Notes: a model not told the origin generated them from the letters alone. A stretch of 64,000 nt of DNA from Paracoccus sp. Z118 (GCF_019061185.1 NZ_JAHQZU010000010.1:1-64000); one strand, 5' to 3'. Numbered from the stretch's first letter, positions 28,601 through 39,100 are shown. Numbers and translations are program-made.

Positions 28601-28737
28601 TGCTGCTGTCCACCATGCTGTCGATGCTGTTCGTCCCGGCGCTGTTCTCGCTGCTGGACGGGCTGCAGCAATGGCTGGGACGGGTGTTCGCGCGGTGGAT
28701 CGGGCTCAACCGGAAACGCGAAACGCCCGCCGAGTAG
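25681..28737 (+). CDS. RND multidrug efflux permease (HAE-1-like)
   Basis: Inner-membrane proton antiporter of 1018 residues. It has the RND plan: helix 1 near residues 14-30, a large periplasmic loop, helices with LFLRNWRATLIAATALPLS and the proton relay GILVDDAIVEIENIVR, then a second repeat starting at RVLTLLLGIGVFAVS with FQSFITPVSILLSLPLAIGGA and VTKNAIMLVEFAN. The DD pair in the relay helix shows it is a proton-driven pump. Loop features do not fix a substrate. The end of the coding sequence, including the stop codon, is part of a terminator hairpin. Confidence 0.92.
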   Translation: MNLSTWSIRNPVPPIAIFLVLLIAGMVSFARLPVTAMPNIDLPLIDVSIAQQGAGPSELISQVARPIEDAVASIADVRHITTTATDGSLKLTVEFELETDSDRALNDVRDALSSVRSDLPATIEEPIVQRIDVTGMPILTYAVADRTRTVGALSKFVDDVIGRELSTVDGVAEIARIGGADLEITVELDPDRLLALGLTAAEVSQQLRARNIDMGGGREDVSGREYSIRALGSAADVAQLAATPISLTTGNTVRLDQLGTVTEAASEQRSFALLDGRPVVAFGVYRAMGASDLLAGDGTKEKLAEIAARDPNVQITLIDDATTYTLQSYHSAMETLYEGAALAVIVVLLFLRNWRATLIAATALPLSVIPTFLVMDLLGFSLNGISLLGITLVTGILVDDAIVEIENIVRHIHTGTSAYEAAEEAATEIGTTVIAISLSIVAVFAPVSFMGGIAGEYFKQFGLTVAVAVLFSLLTARIITPMLAAYLLRSRGHAAEPKDGRVMRLLMTVLRWTMRHRVLTLLLGIGVFAVSIYSATLLPTEFIAPSDQGRSQIKMELPPGSTVEQTEDAGRRLTARIEEVPEVQSVFVYGDGQDVTEARVMVNYGKKHTRERSQFEIEEQLKHGLADVPDMRLNFQNEEGANDLEVSVLADTEEAASVGADRLLTALRELDTLEGVTSSSAMRRPEIQIHPRPELAAQLGISASTMAQTLLVATIGDTEANLAKFNTGDEQIPIVVRLNDATRQDLQQIQNLRVPSDAGPIPLAAVAEVTLSAGPTQIERYDRRYRTTVSANLADGAVLGPVAAQVQGLQGSIDLPPGTEFQNAGDAEIMGEVFSAFALAMGSGVLLVYVVLVLLFQSFITPVSILLSLPLAIGGAILALFFTGFAIGMPVVIGFLMLMGIVTKNAIMLVEFANSAMQRGTPKREAILDAVHKRARPIIMTTIAMAAGMLPSALSQADGSEFRSPMSVAVIGGLLLSTMLSMLFVPALFSLLDGLQQWLGRVFARWIGLNRKRETPAE

Positions 28738-28747
28738 GCGGGCGTTT
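28721..28747. terminator. Bidirectional hairpin overlapping the RND stop codon
   Basis: An 11-bp perfect stem AAACGCCCGCC / GGCGGGCGTTT with a five-base loop. The TAG stop of the RND gene (28735-28737) lies in the loop and the first stem base. AAA and TTT at the ends suit both directions, and pdhC converges from the right. Confidence 0.8.
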
Positions 28748-28769
28748 GAAAGCGTGGGGTCGGACCGGA

Positions 28770-30095
28770 TCAGGCCAGCATCGCCACCGGATGCTCAAGG
28801 TTCGACACGATGGCGTCCAGCAGCTTCGCCCCCAGAGCGCCGTCGATGACGCGGTGATCGACCGACAGCGTCATCGACATCATGTTGCGGATGACGATCT
28901 CGCCATGCTCGACTACCGGCGTCTCGATCCCCGCGCCCACGGCGAGGATCGCGCCGTGCGGGGGGTTGATGACGGCGTCGAAATTCTCGATCCCGAACAT
29001 GCCGAGGTTGGAGATGGCGAAGCTGCCGCCCTGGTATTCATGCGGGGCGAGCTTCTTCGTCTTGGCGCGGCTGGCAAGGTCCTTCATCTCGGCCGAGAGC
29101 GCCGAGAGCGTCTTCACATGCGCGTCCTTCAGGACCGGCGTGAACAACCCGCCTTCGATCGCCACGGCCACCGCCACGTCCGAGGGCGTGAGCTTGAAGA
29201 TGCGGTCGCCGGCCCAGACGGCGTTCGCGTCGGGCACCTGTTGCAGCGCCACGGCGCAGGCCTTGATGATGAAGTCGTTGATCGACAGTTTCACCCCGCG
29301 CGGCTGCAACTGCTTGTTCAGCGTCGCCCGGAACTCCACCAGCGCATCCAGCTTGGCCGAGCGGCGCAGGTAGAAATGCGGGATGGTCTGCTTGGCTTCG
29401 GACAGCCGCGCGGCGATGGTGCGGCGCATGCCGTCGAGCTGCACCTCCTCGATCTCGCGGCCTTCCAGCATCTTGCGGACCGTGTCGGCCGACATGCCCT
29501 GCGGCGCGGCGGCAGCGGCGGGGGCCGCGGCCTTCGGCGCTTCGGGGGCGGCCTGCGCGGCGGCGGGCTTCGCGGCGCCCGGTTTCGCTGCCTCCACATC
29601 GGCCTTGACGATCCGGCCATTCGGTCCGCTGCCGGTCACGCCGGACAGGTCGATCCCGCGCTCGGCGGCGATCCGGCGGGCGAGCGGCGAGGCGAAGAGG
29701 CGCTTGCCCCTGCCCCCGGACGCCGCCTGAGCCGGTGCGGCCTGCGCAGGCGCAGCGGCATCAGCCTTCGGCTCGTCCGTCTTCGGCTTCTCGGCCTCGG
29801 GCGCCTTCGCCTCGGGCGCGGGGCTCGAAACCTTCGCGTCGTCCGCGCTCTCGCCCTCCTCCAGCAGCAGCGCGACGGGGGTGTTCACCGCCACCCCCTG
29901 CGTGCCCTCGGCGACCATGATCTTGCCGATGGTGCCTTCGTCCACGGCCTCGAACTCCATCGTGGCCTTGTCGGTCTCGATCTCGGCGATCACGTCGCCG
30001 GACTTCACCGTATCGCCTTCCTTGACCAGCCATCTGGCCAGCGTCCCTTCCTCCATCGTGGGGGACAGGGCGGGCATCAGGATTTCCACAGCCAT
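28770..30095 (-). CDS. pdhC: Pyruvate dehydrogenase E2, dihydrolipoamide acetyltransferase
   Basis: E2 core of the PDH complex, 441 residues, moving acetyl from lipoate to CoA. The lipoyl domain (residues 1-80) has the [11 protein letters not shown] lysine site. An Ala/Pro linker is followed by the E1/E3-binding domain ([30 protein letters not shown]), a second linker and the catalytic domain ending in [23 protein letters not shown] with the HRVxDG active site. It is 10 nt after pdhB. The E3 gene is not in the window. Confidence 0.95.
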   Translation of the reverse strand: MAVEILMPALSPTMEEGTLARWLVKEGDTVKSGDVIAEIETDKATMEFEAVDEGTIGKIMVAEGTQGVAVNTPVALLLEEGESADDAKVSSPAPEAKAPEAEKPKTDEPKADAAAPAQAAPAQAASGGRGKRLFASPLARRIAAERGIDLSGVTGSGPNGRIVKADVEAAKPGAAKPAAAQAAPEAPKAAAPAAAAAPQGMSADTVRKMLEGREIEEVQLDGMRRTIAARLSEAKQTIPHFYLRRSAKLDALVEFRATLNKQLQPRGVKLSINDFIIKACAVALQQVPDANAVWAGDRIFKLTPSDVAVAVAIEGGLFTPVLKDAHVKTLSALSAEMKDLASRAKTKKLAPHEYQGGSFAISNLGMFGIENFDAVINPPHGAILAVGAGIETPVVEHGEIVIRNMMSMTLSVDHRVIDGALGAKLLDAIVSNLEHPVAMLA

Positions 30096-30105
30096 CTTGG
30101 CCCCC

Positions 30106-31521
30106 TTACCGATAGGTCACTTTGCGCACCGCCTCGACCACCTCGTCCGAGGTGATCAGCGCGAGCCGTTCGAGGTTCGCCGCATAGGGCATCGGCACGT
30201 CCTTGCCGGTGCAGTTGATGACGGGGGCGTCCAGCCAGTCGAAGGCGTTTTCCATCAGCCAGGCGCTGATGTGGTTGCCGATCGAAGCGACAGGGAAGCC
30301 TTCTTCCACCGTGATGCAGCGGTTGGTCTTCTGCACGGATTTCAGCACCGTCCCGTAATCCAGCGGGCGCAAGGTGCGCAGGTCGATCACCTCGGCCTCG
30401 ATCCCGTCCGCCGCCAGCTTCTCGGCCGCCTCAAGCGCGTGGGACATGCCGATGCCGAAGCTGACGATGGTCACGTCGCCGCCCTTGCGGGCGATCTTGG
30501 CCTTGCCGAAGGGAATGGTGAAATCGTCGAGCGCCGGCACGTCGAAGGTCCGGCCGTAGAGAATCTCGTTCTCCAGGAAGATCACCGGGTTCGGATCGCG
30601 GATCGCGGTCTTGAGCAGGCCCTTGGCGTCCGCCGCCGAATAGGGCTGCACGACCTTGAGGCCGGGGACATGCGCGAACCAGGCCGCGTAGTCCTGCGAA
30701 TGCTGGGCCGCGACCCGTGCCGCCGCCCCGTTCGGGCCGCGGAACACCATCGGGCAGCCCATCTGCCCACCGGACATGTATAGCGTCTTGGCCGCCGAGT
30801 TGATGATGTGGTCCATCGCCTGCATGGCGAAGTTGAAGGTCATGAACTCGACGATGGGACGCAGCCCGCCGAACGCCGCGCCGACGCCGAGACCGGCAAA
30901 GCCATGCTCGGTGATCGGCGTGTCCACGACGCGCTTGGGGCCGAAGCGGTCCAGCAGCCCCTGGCTGATCTTGTAGGCGCCCTGATACTCGCCCACCTCC
31001 TCGCCCATCAGGAAGACGCGCTCGTCGCGCTCCATCTCCTCGGCCATCGCCTCGCGCAGCGCCTCGCGCACGGTCATCTGGCGCAGTTCGGTGTCTTCGG
31101 GCCAATCGGGGGATTCGTCCGGTTCCGGGGTGCTGACCGCGTCGACCGCCGACTTTGCGGCGGCGGGGGCGCGCTCGGGAGTCTCGCCGGCTTCGTCCTT
31201 GCTGTTCTCGCCGGCACCTTGCTGGGCAGGCTCATCGGCCCGCGGCGCGGCGGCGGCTTCGGCGTCGTCCGCCGTCTCGCCCTCGGCCAGCAGCACGGCG
31301 ATAGGGGCATTCACCGCCACCCCCTGCGTGCCTTCCGCCACCAGCAGCTTGCCGATGGTGCCCTCGTCCACCGCCTCGAACTCCATCGTGGCCTTGTCGG
31401 TCTCGATCTCGGCCAGGATGTCGCCGGATTTCACCGCGTCACCTTCCTTGACCAGCCACTTGGCCAGTGTCCCTTCCTCCATCGTGGGGGACAGGGCGGG
31501 CATCAGGATCTGGATTGCCAT
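30106..31521 (-). CDS. pdhB: Pyruvate dehydrogenase E1 beta subunit with N-terminal lipoyl domain
   Basis: E1-beta, 471 residues. Residues 1-80 are a lipoyl domain ([35 protein letters not shown]). An Ala/Glu linker reaches about residue 140, then comes the transketolase-type domain ([57 protein letters not shown]). A lipoyl domain fused to E1-beta is typical of alphaproteobacteria. Its coding DNA for this domain is almost the same as that of pdhC. ATG 31521 begins the lipoyl domain exactly. Upstream codons overlap pdhA and are not family-like. Confidence 0.95.
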   Translation of the reverse strand: MAIQILMPALSPTMEEGTLAKWLVKEGDAVKSGDILAEIETDKATMEFEAVDEGTIGKLLVAEGTQGVAVNAPIAVLLAEGETADDAEAAAAPRADEPAQQGAGENSKDEAGETPERAPAAAKSAVDAVSTPEPDESPDWPEDTELRQMTVREALREAMAEEMERDERVFLMGEEVGEYQGAYKISQGLLDRFGPKRVVDTPITEHGFAGLGVGAAFGGLRPIVEFMTFNFAMQAMDHIINSAAKTLYMSGGQMGCPMVFRGPNGAAARVAAQHSQDYAAWFAHVPGLKVVQPYSAADAKGLLKTAIRDPNPVIFLENEILYGRTFDVPALDDFTIPFGKAKIARKGGDVTIVSFGIGMSHALEAAEKLAADGIEAEVIDLRTLRPLDYGTVLKSVQKTNRCITVEEGFPVASIGNHISAWLMENAFDWLDAPVINCTGKDVPMPYAANLERLALITSDEVVEAVRKVTYR

Positions 31522-31535
31522 GGTCGTCGTCCCCC

Positions 31536-32570
31536 TCAGGCGTTCACGTCTTCGTCGGCGTAGATGTCCGTCCACAGCTCTTCCAGCGGCGGTTCGGAGC
31601 TTTCGCGGGCGAAGTCGGCCGAGTCGTTCACGATGTCCTTGATCTCCTTGTCGATGGACTTGAGATCGTCGTCCGAGGCGTGGCCCCCGGACACCAGAAG
31701 CTGGCGCACATGCTCGATCGCGTCCTTCTCGTCGCGCATCTTCTGCACCTCCTCGCGGGTGCGGTATTTCGCGGGGTCGGACATGGAATGGCCGCGATAG
31801 CGGTAGGTCATCATCTCAAGGATATAGGGCCCCTTCCCCGCGCGGCAGTGCGCGACGGCCTTCTCGCCCGCCGCCTTCACGGCCAGCACATCCATGCCGT
31901 CCACCTGCTCGCCGGGAATGCCGAACGCCTCGCCCCGGCCGTAGAACGTCGTCGATTTGGTCGAGCGCTTGATGCTCGTGCCCATCGCGTAGCCGTTGTT
32001 CTCGATCACGAAGACGACCGGCAGCTGCCACAGCTGAGCCATGTTGTAGGTCTCGTAGATCTGCCCCTGGTTGGCCGCGCCGTCGCCGAAATAGGTGAAG
32101 GTGACGTTGTCGTTGCCCAGATACTTGTCGGCGAAGGCCAGCCCCGCGCCGATCGGCACCTGCGCGCCGACGATCCCGTGGCCGCCGTAGAAATGCTTCT
32201 CGCGGCTGAACATGTGCATCGAGCCGCCCTTGCCCTTGGAATAGCCGTCGATGCGCCCGGTCAGCTCGGCCATGACGCCGCGCGCCTCCATCCCCGAGGC
32301 GAGCATGTGGCCGTGGTCGCGGTAGCTGGTGATGCGCTTGTCGCCTTCCTTGGCGGCGGCTTCCAGCCCGACGACGACCGCTTCCTGCCCGATATACAGA
32401 TGGCAGAAACCGCCGATCAGGCCCATGCCGTAAAGCTGGCCGGCCTTCTCCTCGAATCGGCGAATCAGCAGCATGTCCCGGTAGAGCTTCAGCAGTTCGT
32501 CGCGCGGAATGTTGGGCGAGGCAGCGGATGACGAGGCTTCCGTCGTGTCGGCGGCGGGCTTTCTGGCCAT
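31536..32570 (-). CDS. pdhA: Pyruvate dehydrogenase E1 alpha subunit
   Basis: ThDP-dependent E1-alpha, 344 residues, decarboxylating pyruvate. [33 protein letters not shown] and the thiamine-binding [38 protein letters not shown] are clear, with the phosphorylation-loop-like [19 protein letters not shown]. The N-terminus is a short Ala/Ser/Thr-rich leader. It is first of pdhABC. The 69-nt gap to ftsB holds a 16-bp palindrome also found before maeB. Confidence 0.96.
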   Translation of the reverse strand: MARKPAADTTEASSSAASPNIPRDELLKLYRDMLLIRRFEEKAGQLYGMGLIGGFCHLYIGQEAVVVGLEAAAKEGDKRITSYRDHGHMLASGMEARGVMAELTGRIDGYSKGKGGSMHMFSREKHFYGGHGIVGAQVPIGAGLAFADKYLGNDNVTFTYFGDGAANQGQIYETYNMAQLWQLPVVFVIENNGYAMGTSIKRSTKSTTFYGRGEAFGIPGEQVDGMDVLAVKAAGEKAVAHCRAGKGPYILEMMTYRYRGHSMSDPAKYRTREEVQKMRDEKDAIEHVRQLLVSGGHASDDDLKSIDKEIKDIVNDSADFARESSEPPLEELWTDIYADEDVNA

Positions 32571-32592
32571 GCGGGCTCCTCCGGCTGGCGAT

Positions 32593-32608
32593 AGTTCAGC
32601 GTTAAACC
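32593..32608 (-). promoter_or_regulatory. Palindromic element GGTTTAACGCTGAACT upstream of pdhA
   Basis: On the minus strand, 22 nt before the pdhA ATG. It is a near-palindrome centred on AACG(C)T and matches the maeB element (63000-63015) at 14 of 16 positions. The spacer running into the GGAGG ribosome site is also alike. Probably an operator of a regulator of pyruvate metabolism; LacI-type central carbon regulators such as CceR of Rhodobacter are the best guess. Confidence 0.6.
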
Positions 32609-32639
32609 AACGCTAGCGCGAGAGAATGGAGGCCGCAAG

Positions 32640-32936
32640 TCAGCGGATGACGATCTCGTCAGGACGGGCATAACCCAGCACGTCGCGCGCCCGCTCGTCG
32701 AGCAGGTCGAGGTCGAGATAGTCGTCCGAAAGCCGGTGGGTGAGGTTCTTCATCCGGTCCACCTCGGCCTGCAAGCGGTCGCGCTCGGCCAGCAATTCCA
32801 CGGTTTCGGCGTCAAGCTGCACCCGCCGCAGGATGCCCGAGGGGCCCTGAACCGCCGCGATGGCGAAATACAGCCCCGCCAGCACCATCAGCGCAAAGAA
32901 GACCAGCGCGCTGATCGAAAGTCGTGACTGGTTCAT
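32640..32936 (-). CDS. ftsB: FtsB/DivIC-like septum formation initiator
   Basis: Bitopic divisome protein of 98 residues. A short N-terminus and one membrane helix (ISALVFFALMVLAGLYFAIAAV, near residues 8-28) are followed by a periplasmic coiled coil (LDAETVELLAERDRLQAEVDRMKNLTHRL) and a conserved end (DLLDERARDVLGYARPDEIV). It would join FtsL and FtsQ in septum assembly. ATG 32936 leaves the usual 8-residue cytoplasmic tail. The ftsB-pdhABC linkage is common in alphaproteobacteria. Confidence 0.9.
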   Translation of the reverse strand: MNQSRLSISALVFFALMVLAGLYFAIAAVQGPSGILRRVQLDAETVELLAERDRLQAEVDRMKNLTHRLSDDYLDLDLLDERARDVLGYARPDEIVIR

Positions 32937-33190
32937 CGTCGGGTCCGGCGCAGCTGTTGTCGGCGGCCATCTTGCCACGCGGCGGCGGCCAGGGGAATCC
33001 CTGACCTGCCCTTGGGGCGATGGCGGACGGATCGCGGGGGCGGTTCAGGGCCGTCCGGCGGACGTGCTTACGCCGGGTCTATCGCCTGCCGCCATTCCCT
33101 CGAACCCACGTCGGTTCCGCCCGCCCGCTGAATGGCACGCGCGCCGACCCTCTCTGCGGGAAAACGCAGGGCGCGGGCCGCAGCCCCCCC

Positions 33191-33775
33191 TCAGCGTTCG
33201 GCCGGTCCCAGCCGATTGGGCGGATCGCTCTCGGGCGTTGTGGCGCCGCCCAGCGGGCGCGGCATCGCTTCGCCGAAATGGGGGCGGGTGTCGCGTTCGG
33301 GCGCGTCGTCCTGCGCCGCGTCATCGCCCTGATGATCCACCAGCAGGTCGGCGTGGTCATCGTCGGCGCTGACCCGTTCGGGAACATGGGTCCGGTCGGG
33401 AACCGGCTGCCCGGCCGGGGTCTGGTTTCCCGCGGGACCGTCCGGCCAAGTCGGGGGCGGCTCGGGCGCGCGGCTCGGCTCCGCGGGTGCGGCGACCAGC
33501 GCCGCCCCATGATCTGGCGCATATTGCCGGGGGTATTCGCGCGGCAGCGCGCGGCGGAAGACCAGCACGTTGTGATAGACCGTCGTGCGGCTGGTCAGGC
33601 CGCTGCGCTCCTCGCAGGGGAGCGTTTCGGCGCGGATATATTCCCAGCCATCCGCCGCCATCCGGTTCATTTCCAGCAGCAAGGCGTAGGAGAAGCGTTC
33701 CGCCCCGGTCTTCGCGCCCCTGGCCTTCTCGCCGCGGCTCGGGGCGGGGATGACGGTGTATTCGTGGGTCTGCAT
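33191..33775 (-). CDS. DUF4177-domain protein with a long acidic tail
   Basis: Protein of 194 residues. The first 75 hold the DUF4177-like core: YTVIPAPSRGEK, FSYALLLEMNRMAADGWEYIRAETLPCEER, and TVYHNVLVFRRAL. The rest is a Pro/Asp/His-rich, probably unfolded tail (DDDHADLLVDHQGDDAAQDDAPERD) with no known domain. No signal peptide is seen. The function is unknown. The 254 nt before ftsB show only GC-rich DNA. Confidence 0.75.
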   Translation of the reverse strand: MQTHEYTVIPAPSRGEKARGAKTGAERFSYALLLEMNRMAADGWEYIRAETLPCEERSGLTSRTTVYHNVLVFRRALPREYPRQYAPDHGAALVAAPAEPSRAPEPPPTWPDGPAGNQTPAGQPVPDRTHVPERVSADDDHADLLVDHQGDDAAQDDAPERDTRPHFGEAMPRPLGGATTPESDPPNRLGPAER

Positions 33776-33854
33776 GCTGTCCCCTTCGCTCGATATTGTC
33801 AGGCTTGGGGGCGAACGCCGCGGCCCCGGCCATCGTTGCACCGGAATGTGCCGC

Positions 33855-35369
33855 TCACAGCCCCAGCTTCTTCGCCACCATCTCGTTGACCGCCGCCGGG
33901 TTGGCCTTGCCGCCCGTGGCCTTCAGCACCTGCCCGGTGAACCAGCCGGCGAGCTTGGGATTCGCCCTGGCCTTTTCCACCTGCGCGGGGTTCGCGGCGA
34001 TGATCCCGTCCACCGCCGCCTCGATCGCGCCAAGGTCGGTGACCTGCTTCATCCCGCGCGCCTGCGCGATTTCCGCCGGGTCACCGCCTTCGGTCCAGAC
34101 GATCTCGAACAGGTCCTTGGCCATCTTGCCGGAAATCTCGCCCGAGCCGATCAGGTCCAGCACGCCGCCAAGCTGGGCTGCGGAAACCGGGCTGTCGGCA
34201 ATCGTCAGCCCTTCCTTGTTCAGCCGCCCGAACAGTTCGTTGATGACCCAGTTCGCGGCCTGCTTGCCGTCGCGGCCCTCGGCCACGGCCTCGAAGAAAT
34301 CGGCGTTCTCGACCTCGGCCGTCAGCACGCCCGCATCGTATTCCGAGAGGCCGAGTTCCTTGACGAACCGCGCCTTCTTCTCGTCCGGCAGTTCCGGCAT
34401 GGACCCGGCGATGTCGTCCACCCACGCCTGCTCGATCTCCAGCGGCAGCAGGTCGGGATCGGGGAAATAGCGGTAGTCGTGCGCCTCTTCCTTGGACCGC
34501 ATCGAGCGCGTCTCGCCCTTGTCGGGATCGTAGAGGCGGGTTTCCTGCACGATCTTGCCGCCGTCCTCGATGATGGCGATCTGGCGCCGCGCCTCGTATT
34601 CGATAGCCGCCTGGATGAAGCGCATCGAGTTCATGTTCTTGATCTCGCAGCGGGTGCCGAGGACCGAGAAATCGCCCGTCTCGCGGAAGCGCTCGTAATC
34701 GCCCGGTTTGCAGACCGACACGTTCACGTCGGCGCGCAGGTTCCCGTTCTGCATGTTGCCGTCGCAGGTGCCCAGATAGCGCATGATCTGGCGCAGCTTC
34801 GCGACATAGGCCGCCGCCTCCTCGGGGCCGCGGATGTCGGGGCGGCTGACGATCTCCATCAGGGCGACGCCGGTGCGGTTCAGGTCCACGAAGGACAGCG
34901 CCGGGTCCATGTCGTGGATCGACTTGCCGGCGTCCTGCTCCAGATGGATGCGCTCGATCCGAACGCGGCGGGCGACGCCGGGGGCCATGTCCACGAACAC
35001 CTCGCCCTCGCCCACGATGGGGTGGTAGAGCTGGCTGATCTGGTAGCCCTGCGGCAGGTCCGGGTAGAAATAGTTCTTGCGGTCGAAGGCGCTGAACAGG
35101 TTGATGTCGGCCTTCAGCCCCAGCCCGGTGCGGACCGCCTGCTCGACGCAGAATTCGTTGATGACCGGCAGCATCCCCGGCATCGCCGCGTCCACGAAGC
35201 TGACATTGCTGTTCGGCTCGGCCCCGAAGGTCGTTGACGCACCCGAGAACAGCTTGGCGTTCGAGGCGACCTGCGCGTGGACCTCCAGCCCGATGACCAG
35301 TTCCCAGTCGCCCCTGGCCCCGGCGATGACCTTGGGTTCGGGCGCGGTATAGGTGAGGTGGTCCAGCAT
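33855..35369 (-). CDS. gatB: Asp-tRNA(Asn)/Glu-tRNA(Gln) amidotransferase subunit B
   Basis: GatB, 504 residues. It activates the Glu or Asp on misacylated tRNA so that GatA-derived ammonia can make Gln-tRNA or Asn-t[46 protein letters not shown] and [21 protein letters not shown] are the N-terminal cradle signatures. [23 protein letters not shown] and the YqeY-like C-terminal domain follow. The ATG at 35369 has a GGAGG site. GatA and GatC are not in the window. Confidence 0.96.
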   Translation of the reverse strand: MLDHLTYTAPEPKVIAGARGDWELVIGLEVHAQVASNAKLFSGASTTFGAEPNSNVSFVDAAMPGMLPVINEFCVEQAVRTGLGLKADINLFSAFDRKNYFYPDLPQGYQISQLYHPIVGEGEVFVDMAPGVARRVRIERIHLEQDAGKSIHDMDPALSFVDLNRTGVALMEIVSRPDIRGPEEAAAYVAKLRQIMRYLGTCDGNMQNGNLRADVNVSVCKPGDYERFRETGDFSVLGTRCEIKNMNSMRFIQAAIEYEARRQIAIIEDGGKIVQETRLYDPDKGETRSMRSKEEAHDYRYFPDPDLLPLEIEQAWVDDIAGSMPELPDEKKARFVKELGLSEYDAGVLTAEVENADFFEAVAEGRDGKQAANWVINELFGRLNKEGLTIADSPVSAAQLGGVLDLIGSGEISGKMAKDLFEIVWTEGGDPAEIAQARGMKQVTDLGAIEAAVDGIIAANPAQVEKARANPKLAGWFTGQVLKATGGKANPAAVNEMVAKKLGL

Positions 35370-35513
35370 CTTTGCCTCCGGGGTGGGATCGCGGTTTTCT
35401 ACGGCCCCGCCCCGGTTTGGGCAAGCGGCGAAGGCCGCCTCGCGCAATCGTTGCTTCACCTCGGGCCACGCGGCTTGCTATGTCGAAACCGGGATCGAGG
35501 GAGAATTAGCCAG

Positions 35514-36143
35514 ATGCGCCAGTTGGTTGCCGCCTTTGCCGCCGCCCTGGCGCTGGCTGCCTGCGACACGCCAGCGGTGCGCAGCGCCGTCACCGCACCG
35601 ACGATGGCGCCGCAGGAACGCACCGGCCTCGCCGCGCGCCTGTGGGGTGCCAATGCCCCCGCGATGGCCTGGGACGGGCAGGACCAGTCCGGCGAATGGA
35701 CCGCGGCGCTGCTGGACGCGCTGGAGGCGGAGGGCGTGACGCTGATGTCCGCCATGCCGGCCGACGTGCTGGAATACTGCCCCGCCTATGCCCGCCAGAC
35801 GCCCGAGTCGCGGGCGGCCTTCTGGGCCGGGTTCCTGTCGAAGCTGGCCGGACAGGAAACCGGCAGGAACCCCGGCGCGCGCAAGGGCGATGAGGTCGGG
35901 CTGCTGGCCATCGCCGCCGAGGCCGCGCGTGAGAATGGCTGCGCAGCCGGGCTGCTCGACCCCCGCGCCAACCTGCAATGCGGGGTGCGGATCATGGCCC
36001 GCAGCATCACCCGCGACGGGGCCATCGGGGCCGAAGGACCGCGCGGCTGGCGCGGCGCCGCGCGCGACATGCTGGCGCTGCGCTCGCGCTCGGACCGCAC
36101 GGAACTGGCCGAGTGGACGCGGCGGCAGGATTACTGCCGCTGA
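35514..36143 (+). CDS. Lipoprotein with divergent lytic-transglycosylase-like domain
   Basis: Predicted lipoprotein of 209 residues. The signal peptide ends in a lipobox LAAC with Cys17. The mature part has AFWAGFLSKLAGQETGRNP, then GLLAIAAEAARENGCAAGLLDPRANLQCGVRIM, in the order of small SLT-type transglycosylases: the catalytic-Glu region, then a GLFQIS-like turn, then the cysteine-bridged Asn-Leu-x-Cys region. The Glu is present but the GLFQIS block is changed to GLLAIA, so activity is uncertain. Divergent from gatB. Confidence 0.65.
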   Translation: MRQLVAAFAAALALAACDTPAVRSAVTAPTMAPQERTGLAARLWGANAPAMAWDGQDQSGEWTAALLDALEAEGVTLMSAMPADVLEYCPAYARQTPESRAAFWAGFLSKLAGQETGRNPGARKGDEVGLLAIAAEAARENGCAAGLLDPRANLQCGVRIMARSITRDGAIGAEGPRGWRGAARDMLALRSRSDRTELAEWTRRQDYCR

Positions 36144-36151
36144 GCCTTGGC

Positions 36152-39100
36152 TCAGCGCCCGCCGAGGATCGGCAGGTCATACTGCCGCCCCGCCTTGACG
36201 TAGCTGATCTGCCCCTTGCCGATTGAGTTGATGGTGCCGCCGTCGATCCGGTCGCCAAGCCGGACGGTGACGACCTTGCCGCTGCGCAGGCGGATCAGGC
36301 CGCGGCTGGCCTTGCCTGCCCCGACCACGCCGATCACCTGCGTCTTCGCCATGTCCAGCCCGCCGACCGTGGCGCCTTTCGTCACCGCCGTCGATTGCGG
36401 CGTGCGCGCGGTGGTTGCCGCCTCTGGCTCGTCATCCGCCTCGGGCGGGGTGTAGCGGCCGGTGGCGGCGATGGCGGCGCGCTCCTCGGCCTCGGCCTGG
36501 GCGCGGGCGCGGGCCTCGGCGGCGGCGCGGGCCTGCCGGTCACGCTCGGCGTCGGCAGCGGCCTGGGCGCTGGCGCGGGCCTCGGCCTGCGCCTGAAGCT
36601 GCGCGTCCATCGCCTGCTGCCGGGCAACCGCCGCGGCATCCGGGGCCGGCGCGCTTTGCGGCGCGGCGGCGGGGGCCGCAGCCGGAGCGTCCGGCTGCGT
36701 CGATGAGGACTGCTCAAGCGATTTCGGCCGCGCGCGCGGCGAGGGCGAACTGGCCAGCGCCGCCAGCGTGATCCCCGCTGATGTCGAGGCGGAACCGCTC
36801 GCCACCGCTGCCGCGACGGCACTTTCCACAGCCGCGTTGTCAGAGCTGGAGGGACGGCCCGGCCGCTGCGCGGGACGCCCGTTGAACGCCATCGCCGTCG
36901 AGGCGCTGGCAGACGCCACGGCGGCATCGATCGCGGATCTTGAGGCGGCGGACTTCGACGCGGGCTTGTCGCCCGGCGGCCGGGCCGACGCGGCGCTTGC
37001 CGGGGCAGCCGCCTGCTGCACGGCCGCATCGATCGCGGACCGCGAGGCATCGCCGCGCGTCTCGGGCCGTCGCGCTGGACGCATTTCAGCGTAGCGCGGC
37101 AGGTCCGCGCGGGCGAGGCGTTCGGCCTGCGGCCAATGAGCCGTTGGCAGGCCGGTGTTCGCGGCCAGCCGGATCACCTGCACCCGCGGCACCGCCAGCG
37201 AAGCAGACGGGGGCCTGCGGGCCGGGCGCGAAGAAGCGGCCGGCTCGGCCGTCGGTGCGGCCGTCGGTGCGGCTGGCGCTGCGGCGGGCGCCGTCTCCTG
37301 CCGCGCGGGGGGTCGCGGCGGCGGCGGCGCGCTGGAGCGCTGCGGCGCGGGAGCGGCCGATTCGCGCGGAGCCGGGATGGCCGCGCGGGGTGGCGGCGCG
37401 GGGGCCGGCGACGGGGCGGCCGCACGCGGGGCGGCGCCCGCCTGGCTGGCCGGCGCGGCTGCGGCGGCCGGGGCAGCGCGGCGCGCGGGCCGTGTCGCCG
37501 GCCGGTCGGAGGCACTCGGCGCCGAGCCGCTGGTGGTCGCCGCGCCGGCCGGCGGCGTGTCTGCGGTCGAGGTCGCGGGACGCGCCGGGGCGGGCCGGTC
37601 AGTGGAACTCGCCGCCGGGGCGGGCACCGGTGCGGGCGCCTCGCCCGTGGCTTCGGCAATGGCGGCCTCGATGCCGGAGCGATCGACCGCCGGCGCAGTG
37701 TCGGCGCCCGGCTGCTCGGCGGTGGCGCTCTGCGGCGCGGCTGCGGCAGGCTCCGCTTCCGTCTGCGTCGCCGGCTCGGCCGCGCCGCTGGCCTGCGCGG
37801 CAGCGGTCGGGTCTGCCGGAGCGGTGGACGGCGCTGCAGCCGCGGGTTCTGCTTGGGCGCTCGGCACGGGAGCGGCCTCGGACGGCGCGGCCTGTTCAAG
37901 CGGCGTTTCGGCAGAGGGCGTCTGCAAGGGCACGATCCGGGTCGAGACCGTCGCGGCAGAGGGTGCCTCGACCGGCGCGGCTCCGGGTTCGGGCGTGTCG
38001 GCGCTTGTCGCCGGCGCGGGCTCCGGCACCGGATATTGAGCGGCCGGAGTCGCGGCGGCAGGAAGTTGCGCGGGGCTTACGGTTGCCGGTGCGGGCGTGA
38101 CCGGCAGCGGCGCTGGGGCTTCCGGCGTGGGCACGGCTGGACCCGAGGCAGCCGGCGGAGTTGCCGGGGCAGGCGCGGCGGCAACGGGCGGCGGCGCGGG
38201 AGCGGTGGGCTCCGGCGTGACCGTCTCCGCCGCGGGCGGCGGCGTCGGAGTTTCGGCGAGTTCGGGCGCAGTCTGCACCTGCGGCGGGGCCGAGGTCGAG
38301 AAGCCCCAGATCAGCGCCAGCGCCACGATCAGCGCCCCCAGCATCAAAAGGAGGCCGCCGACGCTCCCCCGCTCGCCCGGCTTGCGGGCGGGAACGGGGC
38401 GCGGATCGTCCGGCCGCTCGGCTCGCGCCTGCGCGGCACGTGCATGGATCGCCTGGGCGCGAACCGGGATCGGCTTGACGGGCCGGGCGGAGGACGGAGC
38501 CGGCGGTGCCGAGGCGGCAGGTGCCGATGCGGCGGGACCCGACGCGGCAGGCCTCGGCGCGGCAGGCGTCATTACCGAAGGCGTCGATGCGGAAGGTATC
38601 GATGCGGAAGGCGGAGAATCCGCAGGCAGGTCGGTCATGGCGTCGTGAGGGTGATCAGAGTCGCCCTCCGCAGCCGGAGGGGTCGGCGCAACATCGGACC
38701 CATCGGCGCTGCGCGGCGCCGCCGGGACCACGCCTGCCGCTGGAGCGGCGGCGGGGGTCGCCCGCTCGGGCGCTGTGGGAGTGACGATCGGCACCGGCGC
38801 TCCGGTCGCCGAGAGCCCGGTCATCATCGCGGTAGCCGCACCTGAAGCAGCGGGAGAGGTGGTGCCGTCCGTGGCGGCGCTGTCATCCGAGGAAGCGTCC
38901 TCGCTCACGTCGGCAAGGTTCTGGCCGCCCTCTGCACCGCTGTCGGGGGATGCGTCCTGAGCCTCGTTTTCAACCGCGCCAGAGTCCTCCGGCGTCTTGT
39001 CGTCCTGCGCGCCGCTTTCCGCCGCAACGCCTTCCATCGCGCCCTCTGCCGCTTCAGGGGCCTCGGGCGTGACGGCCGGCTCCACCGCGTCCGGCGCGGT

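Noticed and set aside
36800-37900. CRISPR or tandem DNA repeat in the Ala/Pro-rich gene
   Set aside because: The repetition is in the codons of a low-complexity protein; units vary in length and there are no regular spacers.
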